64,000 bases of DNA, taken from Mycolicibacter sinensis (GTDB taxonomy: Bacteria; Actinomycetota; Actinomycetes; Mycobacteriales; Mycobacteriaceae). The notes under the pieces are model-generated. The model was given only the letters and a program-made list of their open reading frames with translations, was not told where the DNA came from and made no database searches. Both the position numbers and the translations under genes were made by a program. Below are positions 52,430-60,396 of this stretch, in pieces. The stretch covers positions 19,425-83,424 of the forward strand of contig NZ_LZJK01000053.1 in assembly GCF_001667945.1 (NCBI RefSeq). The letters run 5' to 3'. Every line of letters starts with the position of its first letter. The stretch's first letter is position 1.

Positions 52430-53110
52430 GTGAGTCTGGTCGCCGGGCACGGCCCGCTCAGCACCGAGCGAGCCGGCTGGTTCGCTCCCGCGATCACCGC
52501 AGACCTGGTCTATGTCGAGCCGCACCCGCGCCGGGTGCAGGCGCTTCGCGGCGACCGCACCGTGCTCGACACCGAACGTGTCCTGCTGGTGCACCGCCGA
52601 GGCCAGCCGCTGAGCTATGCCTTCCCGGCCGACGTGGTCGGGGATCTGCCGCATCGGGCGGTGCCGGAGGCGCCGGGGTTCGTCCAAATCCCGTGGGATG
52701 CGGTGGACACCTGGTTTGAAGAGGGTCGCGAGCTGGTGCACTACCCGCCCAACCCCTATCACCGGGTCGACTGCCGGCGCACCCGTCGCGCCTTGCGGGT
52801 CGAGGTCGCCGGAGTGGGCCTCGTGGACACCGATGACACCGTGATCCTGTTCGAGACGGCCCTTGCGCCGCGGTTATACGTCGCCCCGGACCACGTCCGC
52901 ACCGATCTGCTGCAGGCGTCGACGACCTCGAGCTACTGCAACTACAAGGGCTACGCCAGGTATTGGTCGGCGGTCGTCGGCGAGACCGTCGTCGAGGACG
53001 TGGCCTGGAGCTACCCGGATCCGCCGCCCGAAAGCCTCCCTGTCGCAGGGTTTTTCAGCTTCGACATGACCCGCGTCGACGGCTTCGCCGAACTGCCCGC
53101 CGGCCTATAG
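52430..53110 (+). CDS. DUF427-domain protein
   Basis: A 226-aa protein with two DUF427-like units. One lies near residues 30-115 (RRVQALRGDRTVLDTERVLLVHR; PEAPGFVQIPW; YPPNPYHRVDC). The other starts near 125 (LRVEVAGVGLVDTDDTVILFETALAPRLYVAPD... SSYCNYKGYARYWS). DUF427 proteins are small beta-tent folds of unknown chemistry, frequent in actinobacterial catabolic loci. GTG 52430 has an AAGGGGGG ribosome site. It is divergent from the seven-gene operon and shares its promoter element. Its end overlaps the convergent TesB gene by six bases. Confidence 0.85.
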   Translation: MSLVAGHGPLSTERAGWFAPAITADLVYVEPHPRRVQALRGDRTVLDTERVLLVHRRGQPLSYAFPADVVGDLPHRAVPEAPGFVQIPWDAVDTWFEEGRELVHYPPNPYHRVDCRRTRRALRVEVAGVGLVDTDDTVILFETALAPRLYVAPDHVRTDLLQASTTSSYCNYKGYARYWSAVVGETVVEDVAWSYPDPPPESLPVAGFFSFDMTRVDGFAELPAGL

Positions 53111-53998
53111 CCGGGCCTGTTCGGCGATCTTGCCGTCGCTGGTGCGCAGCGGGCGGATGAGACCGTCCTGGGCGAACGAGGCGATGAGGTCACCCGCTTG
53201 GGTGTGCACGGTGCCGCGGACGTAGGACATGCCCGCGCCCACCTGGGTGCTCTCGTGCCCGTAGAGAATCCAGCCGTCCCAGCGCACCGGTTCGTGGAAA
53301 CTGACCGTGACGGTCATCGGCGCGGTGGACACCGTCAGATGCGACTGGCTGGTGCCGATGCCGGCGTGTGCGCGCATCGTGGTCGAGATCCCCAAATGGC
53401 CGGTGAAATAGGCGATCAGCGCCTTGGCGAGATCGTCGCGGGTGGGAATGGGGTCGTAGTGCAGCCAGGCGTAGAGCTCGGGCGGGCCCACCTCGTCGGG
53501 ACTGTTGACGTCGACGACGTCGACCAGCCGCACTTGGCGGCCCGCCATCGGCATCTGGCAGGGGTGGGCCTGCGCCGGGGGGGCGACGTCCGGGCGCGGC
53601 AGGTGGTGGGTGATGACGTCGGCCGACGGGACATCGGCGAGTACGGTCATCGTCGCGCAGCGCTTGCCGTTCTGCAGCACGGAAATGACCGCGGTGGCCG
53701 TCGAGCGGCCCTCGTTGACCACGTCGATGGTGTACTCCGCCGGCGCGCCCACCAGCACGGCGCGGGCGAATACGGCGTGCGCCGAACGGATCGACTTGTC
53801 GCCGAAGCGTTTCGCCGTCCCGACGATGGCCTGCGCCAGAAGCTGGGTGCCTTCCACCACCTGCCGTTCGTCGTCGGCGGCCAGGCCGGTCGCACCGGTG
53901 AACCGGTCCGGGCCCTGCGGCGTCACGTCGAACAGGTCGAGCAGGCCGCTGACTGACCAGTGGGTGGATGGGGACGTCTCGATGCTCGGCTCCGACAT
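53105..53998 (-). CDS. TesB-like acyl-CoA thioesterase II
   Basis: A 297-aa double hot-dog thioesterase. Family features are the N-terminal LLDLFDVTPQGPDRFTGATG, SIRSAHAVFARA, then a second half with DLAKALIAYFTGHLGISTTM, GIGTSQSHLTVSTAPMTVTVSFHEPVRWDGW and GTVHTQAGDLIASFAQDGLIR. It should release free acid from an acyl-CoA. The ATG 53998 has no ribosome site and lies just ten bases from promoter/operator site B, so transcription from that side may be leaderless. It is divergent from the SMP-30 gene and convergent with DUF427. Confidence 0.85.
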   Translation of the reverse strand: MSEPSIETSPSTHWSVSGLLDLFDVTPQGPDRFTGATGLAADDERQVVEGTQLLAQAIVGTAKRFGDKSIRSAHAVFARAVLVGAPAEYTIDVVNEGRSTATAVISVLQNGKRCATMTVLADVPSADVITHHLPRPDVAPPAQAHPCQMPMAGRQVRLVDVVDVNSPDEVGPPELYAWLHYDPIPTRDDLAKALIAYFTGHLGISTTMRAHAGIGTSQSHLTVSTAPMTVTVSFHEPVRWDGWILYGHESTQVGAGMSYVRGTVHTQAGDLIASFAQDGLIRPLRTSDGKIAEQARL

Positions 53999-54008
53999 TT
54001 TGCGAGCG

Positions 54009-54035
54009 TGACATTTAAGCCACGTTTTGTAAAGT
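54009..54035 (+). promoter_or_regulatory. promoter/operator of the SMP-30 unit (site B)
   Basis: TGACA (54009-54013), 14 bases, TGTAA (54028-54032). Read as a promoter it is GTGACA, 16 bases, TAAAGT, pointing towards the SMP-30 gene at 54077. The right half TTTTGTAAAGT is shared with site C. Confidence 0.6.
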
Positions 54036-54076
54036 AGGCCTGGTCGCACCCGCGACCGCCGGACAGGAGGACGCCC

Positions 54077-54946
54077 GTGTCGAGCACCACCGAAACAGGC
54101 TCCGGGCCCGGCACACCGGCCACCGGCCTGACTGCGTCACCACTGGCCGGCGGCTTCTGCTTCGGCGAGGGCCCGCGCTGGTTCGAAGGCCTGCTGTGGT
54201 TCTCCGACATGCTCGGCGAAGCGATCCACACCGTTGACCTGCAGGGCTCGATGACCACGGTGCCGCTGCCCGGGCACACCCCCACCGGGCTGGGGTTCCG
54301 GCCGGACGGATCGCTGCTCATCGCCTCCGCCGAGGACCGGCAGGTGCTCTGCTACAACGGCGACACGGTCACCACGCTGGCCGACCTGCGCGCCGAGGTG
54401 CCCGCGGCCCTCGGCGACATGGTGGTCGATACGGCCGGGCGCAGCTACATCGGTTCGCAGGCCTACACCGGTGGGGTGATCGTGCGGATCGATCCGGATG
54501 CCGGCGTGCACACCGTCGCAGAGGACCTCGACTTTCCCAACGGGATGGTGATCACCGGCGACGGTGACACGCTGATCGTCGCCGAATCGATGGGCCGCCG
54601 GCTCACCGCGTTCACCATCGGCGCCGCCGGCGAGCTGCGTGACCGCCGAATCTTCGCCGACGGGCTCGACGGGCCGCCCGACGGCATCGCGCTCGACGCG
54701 GCGGGCGGAGTCTGGACGTCGATGACGCTGGCCCACCAGTTCGAGCGCATCACGCAGGGCGGCACCGTCACCCACCGCATCGACATCGGCGACCGGGCCG
54801 CGATCGCCTGCACCCTGGGCGGTCCGGCGCGCCGCACCCTGTTTCTGCTGTCCAGCACCGACGCCTACCCCCAGCGCCTGATCGGGACCCGCGACTCCCG
54901 GCTGGACACGGTGACCGTGGAGATACCCGGCGCCGGGCGGCCCTGA
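54077..54946 (+). CDS. SMP-30/gluconolactonase-family lactonase
   Basis: A 289-aa six-bladed beta-propeller. The family start GGFCFGEGPRWFEGLLWFSDMLGEAIH carries the metal-ligand Glu. Later motifs are GLGFRPDGSLLIAS, DFPNGMVITGDGDTLIVAES with the Asn ligand, and DGPPDGIALDAAGGVW with the Asp ligand. Such enzymes hydrolyse lactones with a divalent metal. Start GTG 54077 has CAGGAGGA upstream. Coupled in the same island to a Baeyer-Villiger monooxygenase, it may open the lactone formed by that enzyme; this is inference from gene content. The next gene follows after 11 bp. Confidence 0.88.
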   Translation: MSSTTETGSGPGTPATGLTASPLAGGFCFGEGPRWFEGLLWFSDMLGEAIHTVDLQGSMTTVPLPGHTPTGLGFRPDGSLLIASAEDRQVLCYNGDTVTTLADLRAEVPAALGDMVVDTAGRSYIGSQAYTGGVIVRIDPDAGVHTVAEDLDFPNGMVITGDGDTLIVAESMGRRLTAFTIGAAGELRDRRIFADGLDGPPDGIALDAAGGVWTSMTLAHQFERITQGGTVTHRIDIGDRAAIACTLGGPARRTLFLLSSTDAYPQRLIGTRDSRLDTVTVEIPGAGRP

Positions 54947-54957
54947 AAGGCGAACGC

Positions 54958-55764
54958 ATGTCCGACTCGTACTACGAACTGCTGGACACCGCCGATCCCC
55001 GGGGCGAGAAGTTCGGTGCCACCGACCTGGTGCGCGGCACCTGGTCGGCTCAGATCCAGCACGCCGCACCGGTTTCGGCGCTGCTGGTGCGCGCGCTGGA
55101 GCGCCAGGAGACGCGGGACGACACCCGATTGAGCCGCGTCGCCATCGATCTGTTGGGGCCGGTCCCGGTCGAAGGTGCGCTGTGGGTCCGCGCCCAGGTC
55201 GAGCGGGCCGGGAAGCAGATCGAACTCATCAGCGCCGAGATGCTGGCGCCGGGCCCCGACCAACACCCGCGGCCGGTTGCTCGGGCGACCGGTTGGCGGC
55301 TGCAGACCCTGGACACCGAGGAGCTCATGCACGCCTCGGCTCCGCCGCTGCGGCCGCTCAGCGAGGCACGCAGCAACAACATGGCGGCGAACTGGGACCG
55401 CAATTACGTGCACAGCCTGGACTGGCGGTGGCTGACCCAGCCGCTCGCCCCCGGCGCCGGGGAGTCCTGGATCTCCCCGACCGTGGACCTGGTGGCCGGC
55501 GAGGCGATGACCCCGCTGCAGCGGCTGTTCGCGGTCGCCGACGACGCCAACGGTGTCGGAGCCAAACTCGACATCAGAACGTGGACGTTCCTCAACACCG
55601 ACCTGGTGGTGCACGTGCACCGGATCCCCGACGGCGAGTGGATCGGGATCCGCGCCGAGACCAACTACGGGCCGGACGGCATCGGCACGACCATCGGCAC
55701 CTTGTTCGACGAGCAGGGCGCGGTGGCGGGCATCCAGCAATCGGTGCTGGTGCGGCGGCGCTAG
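54958..55764 (+). CDS. thioesterase-family protein (TesB/4HBT_3-like)
   Basis: A 268-aa double hot-dog protein of the acyl-CoA thioesterase-like family. Features are HAAPVSALLVRALERQ, SRVAIDLLGPVPVEGALWVRAQVERAGKQIELISAEM in the first half, and WISPTVDLVAGEAMTPLQRLFAVADDANGVG and FLNTDLVVHVHRIPDGEWIGIRAETNYGPDGIGTT in the second. It is likely a thioesterase or an acyl-CoA-binding relative. It starts at ATG 54958, 11 bp after the SMP-30 stop with AAAGG before it, so the two form an operon. It ends in a 4-base convergent overlap with the degenerate SDR. Confidence 0.82.
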   Translation: MSDSYYELLDTADPRGEKFGATDLVRGTWSAQIQHAAPVSALLVRALERQETRDDTRLSRVAIDLLGPVPVEGALWVRAQVERAGKQIELISAEMLAPGPDQHPRPVARATGWRLQTLDTEELMHASAPPLRPLSEARSNNMAANWDRNYVHSLDWRWLTQPLAPGAGESWISPTVDLVAGEAMTPLQRLFAVADDANGVGAKLDIRTWTFLNTDLVVHVHRIPDGEWIGIRAETNYGPDGIGTTIGTLFDEQGAVAGIQQSVLVRRR

Positions 55765-56351
55765 CGGGCCGGTACCGCCGGCGGGAGCAGCTCGACCAGA
55801 CACAGCCGCGCGCCGGTGATCATCGCGGCGAGCAGATGCCCGGCGTCGGCGCTCGATGCGGCGCCGGGCTGTGCCGACCGAACGGTCGACGCCCGCATCT
55901 GGGTTCCGACGAACTCGGCGTCCAAGGCCGCGGACCAGGCGTCGAACTCGCGGCGGGCCGCGGCGCCGCGCGCCCCGGCCAATTCCGGGCCGACCAACAC
56001 CACATCACCACGCCCCCGCGCGATCATCGCCGGAATCACCCGGGCGGCAAGGATTTGCGCTCCCACCCGGACCCCGTGCGCGCGAGAGCCCGGGGCCGCG
56101 AGGCCGAGATCGGTGATGAGCACGTCGGGGGTGCCGATGAGATACTCCGCGGCGGCCAGGAACCCGTTGATCGAGTGCGGGTCGGTCAGATCCAGGCGGG
56201 CGGCGAACGCACTGCCCCCGCGCGCGCGAAGCTGCGCCGCCAAGCGTTCGGTGCTCTCCAGCTCGCGGCTCCCGATCAGCACCAGGTGGCCGTGGCCGGC
56301 CAGGCGGGCCGCGGCCGCCCGCCCGATCCCGGACGCGTCAACGATGATCAT
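55761..56351 (-). CDS. degenerate SDR-fold protein
   Basis: A 196-aa Rossmann-fold protein related to short-chain dehydrogenases but altered at key places. The nucleotide motif is MIIVDASGIGRAAA, lacking the usual TGxx glycine. NNAG is replaced by TDLGLA. At the catalytic position the sequence REFDAWSAALDAEF has Phe in place of Tyr and no Lys four residues later. The protein also ends early, without the substrate-loop region. The Ala/Arg-rich sequence keeps good coding statistics. It may be a non-catalytic partner, a regulator or a decaying gene. ATG 56351 was used. It is divergent from the TetR regulator gene. Confidence 0.7.
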   Translation of the reverse strand: MIIVDASGIGRAAAARLAGHGHLVLIGSRELESTERLAAQLRARGGSAFAARLDLTDPHSINGFLAAAEYLIGTPDVLITDLGLAAPGSRAHGVRVGAQILAARVIPAMIARGRGDVVLVGPELAGARGAAARREFDAWSAALDAEFVGTQMRASTVRSAQPGAASSADAGHLLAAMITGARLCLVELLPPAVPAR

Positions 56352-56481
56352 GACGACACGCGGTGGGTGGCTGCGTTCCTCGCACGTGACTTGTGGCGCT
56401 TCGATCACGATAATTGCCCTACCGGACTAGCCAGGGTGGTCCCGCGACGGTGAGGAACGATGGTCAGACACCGAACCAGCG

Positions 56482-56508
56482 TGACACTCTCGCTATTTTT
56501 TGTAAAGT
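56482..56508 (+). promoter_or_regulatory. promoter/operator of the TetR gene (site C)
   Basis: TGACA (56482-56486), 14 bases, TGTAA (56501-56505). As a promoter it reads GTGACA, 16 bases, TAAAGT, with the -10 ending only seven bases before the TetR ATG, so the message would be leaderless. Shares geometry with sites A and B, consistent with autoregulation. Confidence 0.6.
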
Positions 56509-56515
56509 CTCTCCC

Positions 56516-57052
56516 ATGACCCGCAGCACGGTGGACGGCCCCGACAGTTCAACCCGGCAGCGGATCCTCGCGGCCACCGCCGAAGTGCTCGGCCGCAACG
56601 GGATGACCAAGCTCAGCCTGTCGGAGGTGGCCGCCCAGGCCGGGGTGTCACGCCCCACCCTGTACCGGTGGTTCCCGTCGAAAGAGGAACTGATCTCGGC
56701 GTTCTCCCGCTATGAGCGGCACATCTTCGACAGCGGCCTCAGCAAGGCCACCGAGGGTCTCAAGGGAGCCGAAAAGCTTGATGCCGCACTGCGTTTCATT
56801 GTCGACTATCAGCATTCCTCCACCGGGGTGCGGATGATCGACATCGAACCCAAGCATGTGCTCAGCGACTTCTCCCGGATCATCGTCCCGATGCGCGAGG
56901 GGCTGCAGCGGATGCTGTCCGGTCCGGATGCCGCGGTGAAGGCGGCGGCAGCGATCCGGATTGCCATCTCGCACTACATCATCCGCAGTGACGACTCCGA
57001 CCAGTTCCTCGCCCAGCTGCGCCAGGCCGTCGGGATCAAACACCACGACTGA
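56516..57052 (+). CDS. TetR-family regulator of the catabolic island
   Basis: A 178-aa TetR-type repressor. The DNA-binding domain is TRQRILAATAEVLGRNGMTKLSLSEVAAQAGVSRPTLYRWFPSKEELI (residues about 13-60), with a standard helix-turn-helix. The ligand-binding C-terminus is divergent, containing FIVDYQHSSTGVRMIDIEPKHVLSDF. ATG 56516 is placed by the promoter and conserved domain; the longer frame upstream runs through the promoter. It is the only regulator among the island genes and site C lies immediately before it, so it is the best candidate for binding all three elements. The ligand is unknown. Confidence 0.88.
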   Translation: MTRSTVDGPDSSTRQRILAATAEVLGRNGMTKLSLSEVAAQAGVSRPTLYRWFPSKEELISAFSRYERHIFDSGLSKATEGLKGAEKLDAALRFIVDYQHSSTGVRMIDIEPKHVLSDFSRIIVPMREGLQRMLSGPDAAVKAAAAIRIAISHYIIRSDDSDQFLAQLRQAVGIKHHD

Positions 57053-57061
57053 GAACCCCGG

Positions 57062-58414
57062 TCAGTCGAAGAGCACCGCGGCGTTGAGGTAGCCGGTCGG
57101 ATCGAACGCGGCTTTGACCGTCCGCATCGCGGCGATATCGGCCCGCCCGCGCGACATCGACAGGTAGGCCCGCTTGCGGCTGCCCACCCCATGTTCGGAA
57201 CTGACGTTGCCGCCGCACTCGGCGATGAGCTCCATCATCGCCGCATACAGCGCAGGTTCGGCCGCTGCCGCGCAGCGCAGCACGTTGAGATGCAGGTTGC
57301 CCTCGCCGATATGGCCGAACAACACCGGCAGCGCCTCGGGTGCGTGCCTGCCCACCACGGTGGCCGCCGCGGCGGCGAATCCGGCGACGGCGGCCAACGG
57401 AAGTGAGACGTCGAACTTCAGCGGCGGGCCGAACGCCCCCAGCACGTCGGCCACCGCCTCACGCACCCGCCACAGCCGCTGCCGCGTGGCGGTGTCCACG
57501 CCGACCGCCGGCTCACCGGTGCAGGACACCCGCTGCAGCAGCCCGACGAGGCGCTCGGTCTGGTCGGTGTCGCCGGCCAGCTCGACCAGCAGCAGCCACG
57601 CGCCGTCCACCGGCGCGGGGACACCGAGCCGCTCGGCGGTGAGCGCGGCGACGCGGGCGTCGACCAATTCCAGCGTTGCGATGCCCGCCAGGTCGCGGAA
57701 GACCCGCGCGGCATCGACCAGGGCGTCGAGCTCGGTGAAGCCGCAGACCGCGGTGACCCGGTGCGCCGGGGCTGGGCGCAGCCGCAGATCCAGGCCGGTG
57801 ATCACGCCCAGGGTGCCCTCGGCGCCGACGAACAGCGCCGGCAGGTTGTAGCCGGTGTTGTCCGCGCGCACCGCGCTGTGCCGAGACAGCAGCGAGCCAT
57901 CGGGCAGCGCCACCTCGACGCCGAGCACCTGCTCGGCCATGTTGCCGTAGTGCACGGTGCACAGCCCCCCGGCGTTGGTCGAGGCCATCCCGCCGACGGT
58001 GGCGGTGTCGCGGGCGGTCAGGTCGACCCCGAACAGCAGGCCGGCTGCCGCGGCGGCATGCTGCACCGCGGCGAGCGTGACGCCGGAGCCCACCGCGACC
58101 CGGCGCTCGGTCGCGTCGACGTCGCCGAGTGCGTTGAGCCGCTCGGTGGACAGCAGCACGTCGTCGTGTTCGGGGACGGTGCCGGCCACCAGCGAGGTGC
58201 GGCCGCCCTGCACGGTGACGTGCGCGCCGCCGTCCCGGCAGATCCGCAGCACCGCGGCGACCTGGTCGGGCGACCCCGGCCGCACCAGCGCACTGGCCCG
58301 GCCCCGGTAGCGGCCGGTGTAGTCGACGCTGCGTCCGGCCAGCACATCGGGATCGTCGGTGACATAGGCGGAACCCACCACATCGGCCAGGCGCTGCAGC
58401 AGGCTCGCTGTCAC
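57062..58414 (-). CDS. FAD-linked oxidase (glycolate oxidase GlcD/D-lactate dehydrogenase type)
   Basis: A 450-aa flavoprotein with an N-terminal FAD_binding_4 (PCMH) domain (VQGGRTSLVAGTVP near residues 68-81; TARDTATVGGMASTNAGG) and a C-terminal FAD-oxidase domain with LFGHIGEGNLHLNVL and SSEHGVGSRKRAYL. Family members oxidise D-2-hydroxy acids such as glycolate or D-lactate, feeding electrons to the respiratory chain. GTG 58414 is the start; the protein starts immediately at the domain. It is convergent with the TetR gene (nine bases apart) and divergent from the hydrolase. Whether it belongs to the catabolic regulon is unclear. Confidence 0.88.
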   Translation of the reverse strand: MTASLLQRLADVVGSAYVTDDPDVLAGRSVDYTGRYRGRASALVRPGSPDQVAAVLRICRDGGAHVTVQGGRTSLVAGTVPEHDDVLLSTERLNALGDVDATERRVAVGSGVTLAAVQHAAAAAGLLFGVDLTARDTATVGGMASTNAGGLCTVHYGNMAEQVLGVEVALPDGSLLSRHSAVRADNTGYNLPALFVGAEGTLGVITGLDLRLRPAPAHRVTAVCGFTELDALVDAARVFRDLAGIATLELVDARVAALTAERLGVPAPVDGAWLLLVELAGDTDQTERLVGLLQRVSCTGEPAVGVDTATRQRLWRVREAVADVLGAFGPPLKFDVSLPLAAVAGFAAAAATVVGRHAPEALPVLFGHIGEGNLHLNVLRCAAAAEPALYAAMMELIAECGGNVSSEHGVGSRKRAYLSMSRGRADIAAMRTVKAAFDPTGYLNAAVLFD

Positions 58415-58452
58415 CGCCCCGGTCTACCACATGCCGCGCTACCTTTTTCCCT

Positions 58453-59361
58453 ATGGCTACCCGCGACGACGTCTCCTTCCGATCCGGCAATGCCTCCATC
58501 AGCGCCTGGCTGTACCGGCCCGACCCGGCCGGCGCAGGCGGCCCGAACGGGGCGCCGCTGCTGGTCATGGCGCACGGACTGGGTGCGGTCCGCACCATGC
58601 GCCTGGACGCCTACGCCGAGCGGTTCGCCGCAGCCGGCTACGCCTGCCTGGTCTTCGACTACCGCAACTTCGGGGCCAGCGGCGGCGCCCCGCGCCAGCT
58701 GCTCGATGTGGGCATGCAGTTGGCGGACTGGGCCGCCGCCGTCGACTTCGCACACACCCTGGCCGGCGTCGACCCGGCCCGAATCGGCTTGTGGGGCACC
58801 TCGTTTGCCGGCGGGCACGTCATCGCCACCGCGGCCCGACTACCGGTGGCGGCGGTGGTGGCGCAGTGCCCGTTCACCGACGGGATCGCCTCGGCGCGCA
58901 CCATTCCGCCGTTGACCACCGCGCGGATCACCCTGCTGGCCCTGCGTGATCTGGCCGCGGCCCGGCTGGGCAACCCGCCGGTGATGGTGGCCACCGCCGG
59001 CCGGCCCGGGGAGGTCGCGCTGATGAGCACACCCGACGCCTACCCGGGCTACCTGAAGCTGATGCCGGAAGGACAGCCTGTGCGCAACGAGGTCGCCGCG
59101 CGGATCGGCATGAAGGTCCTGACCTACCGGCCGGGCCGTGAGGCGGCCAAGGTCAGCTGCCCGATTCTGTTCTGCGTCTGCGACACCGACTCCGTCGCCC
59201 CGGCGGGCCCGACGTTGCGCTACGCCGCGCAGGCGCCCCGCGCCACGGTGAAGCGCTACGCCGAGGGGCATTTCGACATCTACGTCGGCGAGGCCTTCGA
59301 GCGGGTGGTCGCCGACCAGATCGAGTTCCTGGACCGCAACCTCAAAGCACCGGCGCCTTAG
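58453..59361 (+). CDS. alpha/beta hydrolase
   Basis: A 302-aa alpha/beta-hydrolase. The nucleophile elbow is GTSFAGG near residue 115; MAHGLGAVRTMRLDAY is the oxyanion-loop region; CDTDSVAP carries the candidate acid and EGHFDIYVG the histidine. A DUF1100/dienelactone hydrolase-like cap is likely. The substrate (ester, lactone or thioester) is unknown. It starts 38 bp from the divergent FAD-linked oxidase and its 3' end overlaps the convergent TetR gene by 20 bases. Members of this type are common in M. tuberculosis lipid-degradation loci. Confidence 0.85.
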   Translation: MATRDDVSFRSGNASISAWLYRPDPAGAGGPNGAPLLVMAHGLGAVRTMRLDAYAERFAAAGYACLVFDYRNFGASGGAPRQLLDVGMQLADWAAAVDFAHTLAGVDPARIGLWGTSFAGGHVIATAARLPVAAVVAQCPFTDGIASARTIPPLTTARITLLALRDLAAARLGNPPVMVATAGRPGEVALMSTPDAYPGYLKLMPEGQPVRNEVAARIGMKVLTYRPGREAAKVSCPILFCVCDTDSVAPAGPTLRYAAQAPRATVKRYAEGHFDIYVGEAFERVVADQIEFLDRNLKAPAP

Positions 59362-60022
59362 CCGCCCCCGAGTCGCCATTACCCAGCGGTGACTCGACCC
59401 GGATCGCCTCGTCGCGGATCAGCCCGCGCAGCAGCGCCGTAGAGAACTCCGCGGCGATCTCCTTGGCGCTGCGCCGGCCGCTGGGCCGCAACCAGCGATA
59501 GGCCCCCAGCGTCATCCCGATGTAGCCGAGCGCCAGCACATGCGAATCGCATTGGTAGAACTCCCCGCTGGCGATGCCCCGGTCGATCAGCCCGTGCACG
59601 TGCTCGTAGACCTGGGCCTCCTTCTCGCGGACCTCGGCGACCTGTTCCTCGGTGAACCATTCGGTGATGTAGGGCTGTTCCTGGAAGTAGACCGCCGCGC
59701 CCTCCGGGTTGACGGCGATCTGGTCGAGCAACCGCACCGTGTACTGGTAGAGCGCCTCCCGCGCGGTCCAGGACGGGTCATCGTGCACGGCGGCCAGCGT
59801 GCGTTCGGCGGCCTGCTGGTAAATGTCGTAGAGGATCAGCGACTTGCTCGCGTAGTAGTGGTAGACGGTCGCCTTGTTCAGGCCGACCACATCGGCGACG
59901 TCGTCCATGCGGGTGCCGTGGTAACCGCGGGCGGCGAATAGCTTGGTGGCGACCGCGAGCAGCTCCTCGCGGCGGGAGGGTCCCTGGGCGGAGTTCCCCG
60001 ACCCGCCCTTGTCGTTTGACAT
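59342..60022 (-). CDS. TetR-family regulator (long form)
   Basis: A 226-aa TetR-type repressor. The HTH lies at about residues 18-60 (RREELLAVATKLFAARGYHGTRMDDVADVVGLNKATVYHYYASKSLILYDIY). The C-terminal domain resembles the KstR2-like acyl-CoA-sensing branch (AVYFQEQPYITEWFTEEQVAEVREKE; GMTLGAYRWLRPSG), so a fatty-acyl or sterol-acyl ligand is possible. ATG 60022 was preferred over GTG 60028. The region upstream (60023-60152) is the likely site of its operator, shared with the small gene at 60153. Confidence 0.85.
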   Translation of the reverse strand: MSNDKGGSGNSAQGPSRREELLAVATKLFAARGYHGTRMDDVADVVGLNKATVYHYYASKSLILYDIYQQAAERTLAAVHDDPSWTAREALYQYTVRLLDQIAVNPEGAAVYFQEQPYITEWFTEEQVAEVREKEAQVYEHVHGLIDRGIASGEFYQCDSHVLALGYIGMTLGAYRWLRPSGRRSAKEIAAEFSTALLRGLIRDEAIRVESPLGNGDSGAAKAPVL

Positions 60023-60152
60023 GTGCACTCGCTATTCGGCCGCCGGAGCTACCCGGACTCAATCAACTGGTTGGAAGGATTCTATGCAGTCCGGTGTTGG
60101 ACCGTTGACGAGCCGACTAAACTGGTGCCATCCGAGCTGAGGGGTTGATGAC

Positions 60153-60296
60153 ATGGGTCCTGGTTACGGTTACGATCCGAATCCGGATTATGAGATAACC
60201 GACGAAGCCGAGTTCTTCTTCAAGTACCTCACCTGGGGCTTGCGCGGTGTCGACGGGGGTGGCGGTTACCCCCCGCAGAACTACCCGCCGATCTAG
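60153..60296 (+). CDS. 47-aa Gly/Tyr/Pro-rich miniprotein
   Basis: A complete small gene from ATG 60153 to TAG 60296. GAGGGG lies about eight bases upstream. The peptide starts MGPGYGYDPNPDYEITDE, has a central FFFKYLTWGL hydrophobic patch and ends GGYPPQNYPPI, an unusual Tyr/Gly/Pro/Asn composition. A strong terminator hairpin follows at 60315-60347, so this is a monocistronic unit. It sits between a TetR gene and ptpB. I do not recognise a family; a surface, stress or signalling peptide are all possible. Confidence 0.7.
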   Translation: MGPGYGYDPNPDYEITDEAEFFFKYLTWGLRGVDGGGGYPPQNYPPI

Positions 60297-60314
60297 TTCC
60301 ACGAGCACACGTCA

Positions 60315-60347
60315 CGGCCCCCGATCCACCCAGCGGATCGGGGGCCG
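60315..60347 (+). terminator. strong intrinsic-type hairpin after the miniprotein gene
   Basis: Perfect 13-bp stem (CGGCCCCCGATCC / GGATCGGGGGCCG) with a 7-base loop (ACCCAGC), 18 bases after the miniprotein stop and followed by ATTACGTCTGG. It is the most stable hairpin noticed in the window. Confidence 0.8.
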
Positions 60348-60396
60348 ATTACGTCTGGCCGGCGGGGCCGGCTGGGCCGTGTCTTATCGTGGCCAG

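Noticed and set aside
60064..60073. CAAC-TG-GTTG inverted repeat upstream of the second TetR gene
   Set aside because: Four-base half-sites are too short to distinguish from chance, and no second copy was noticed.
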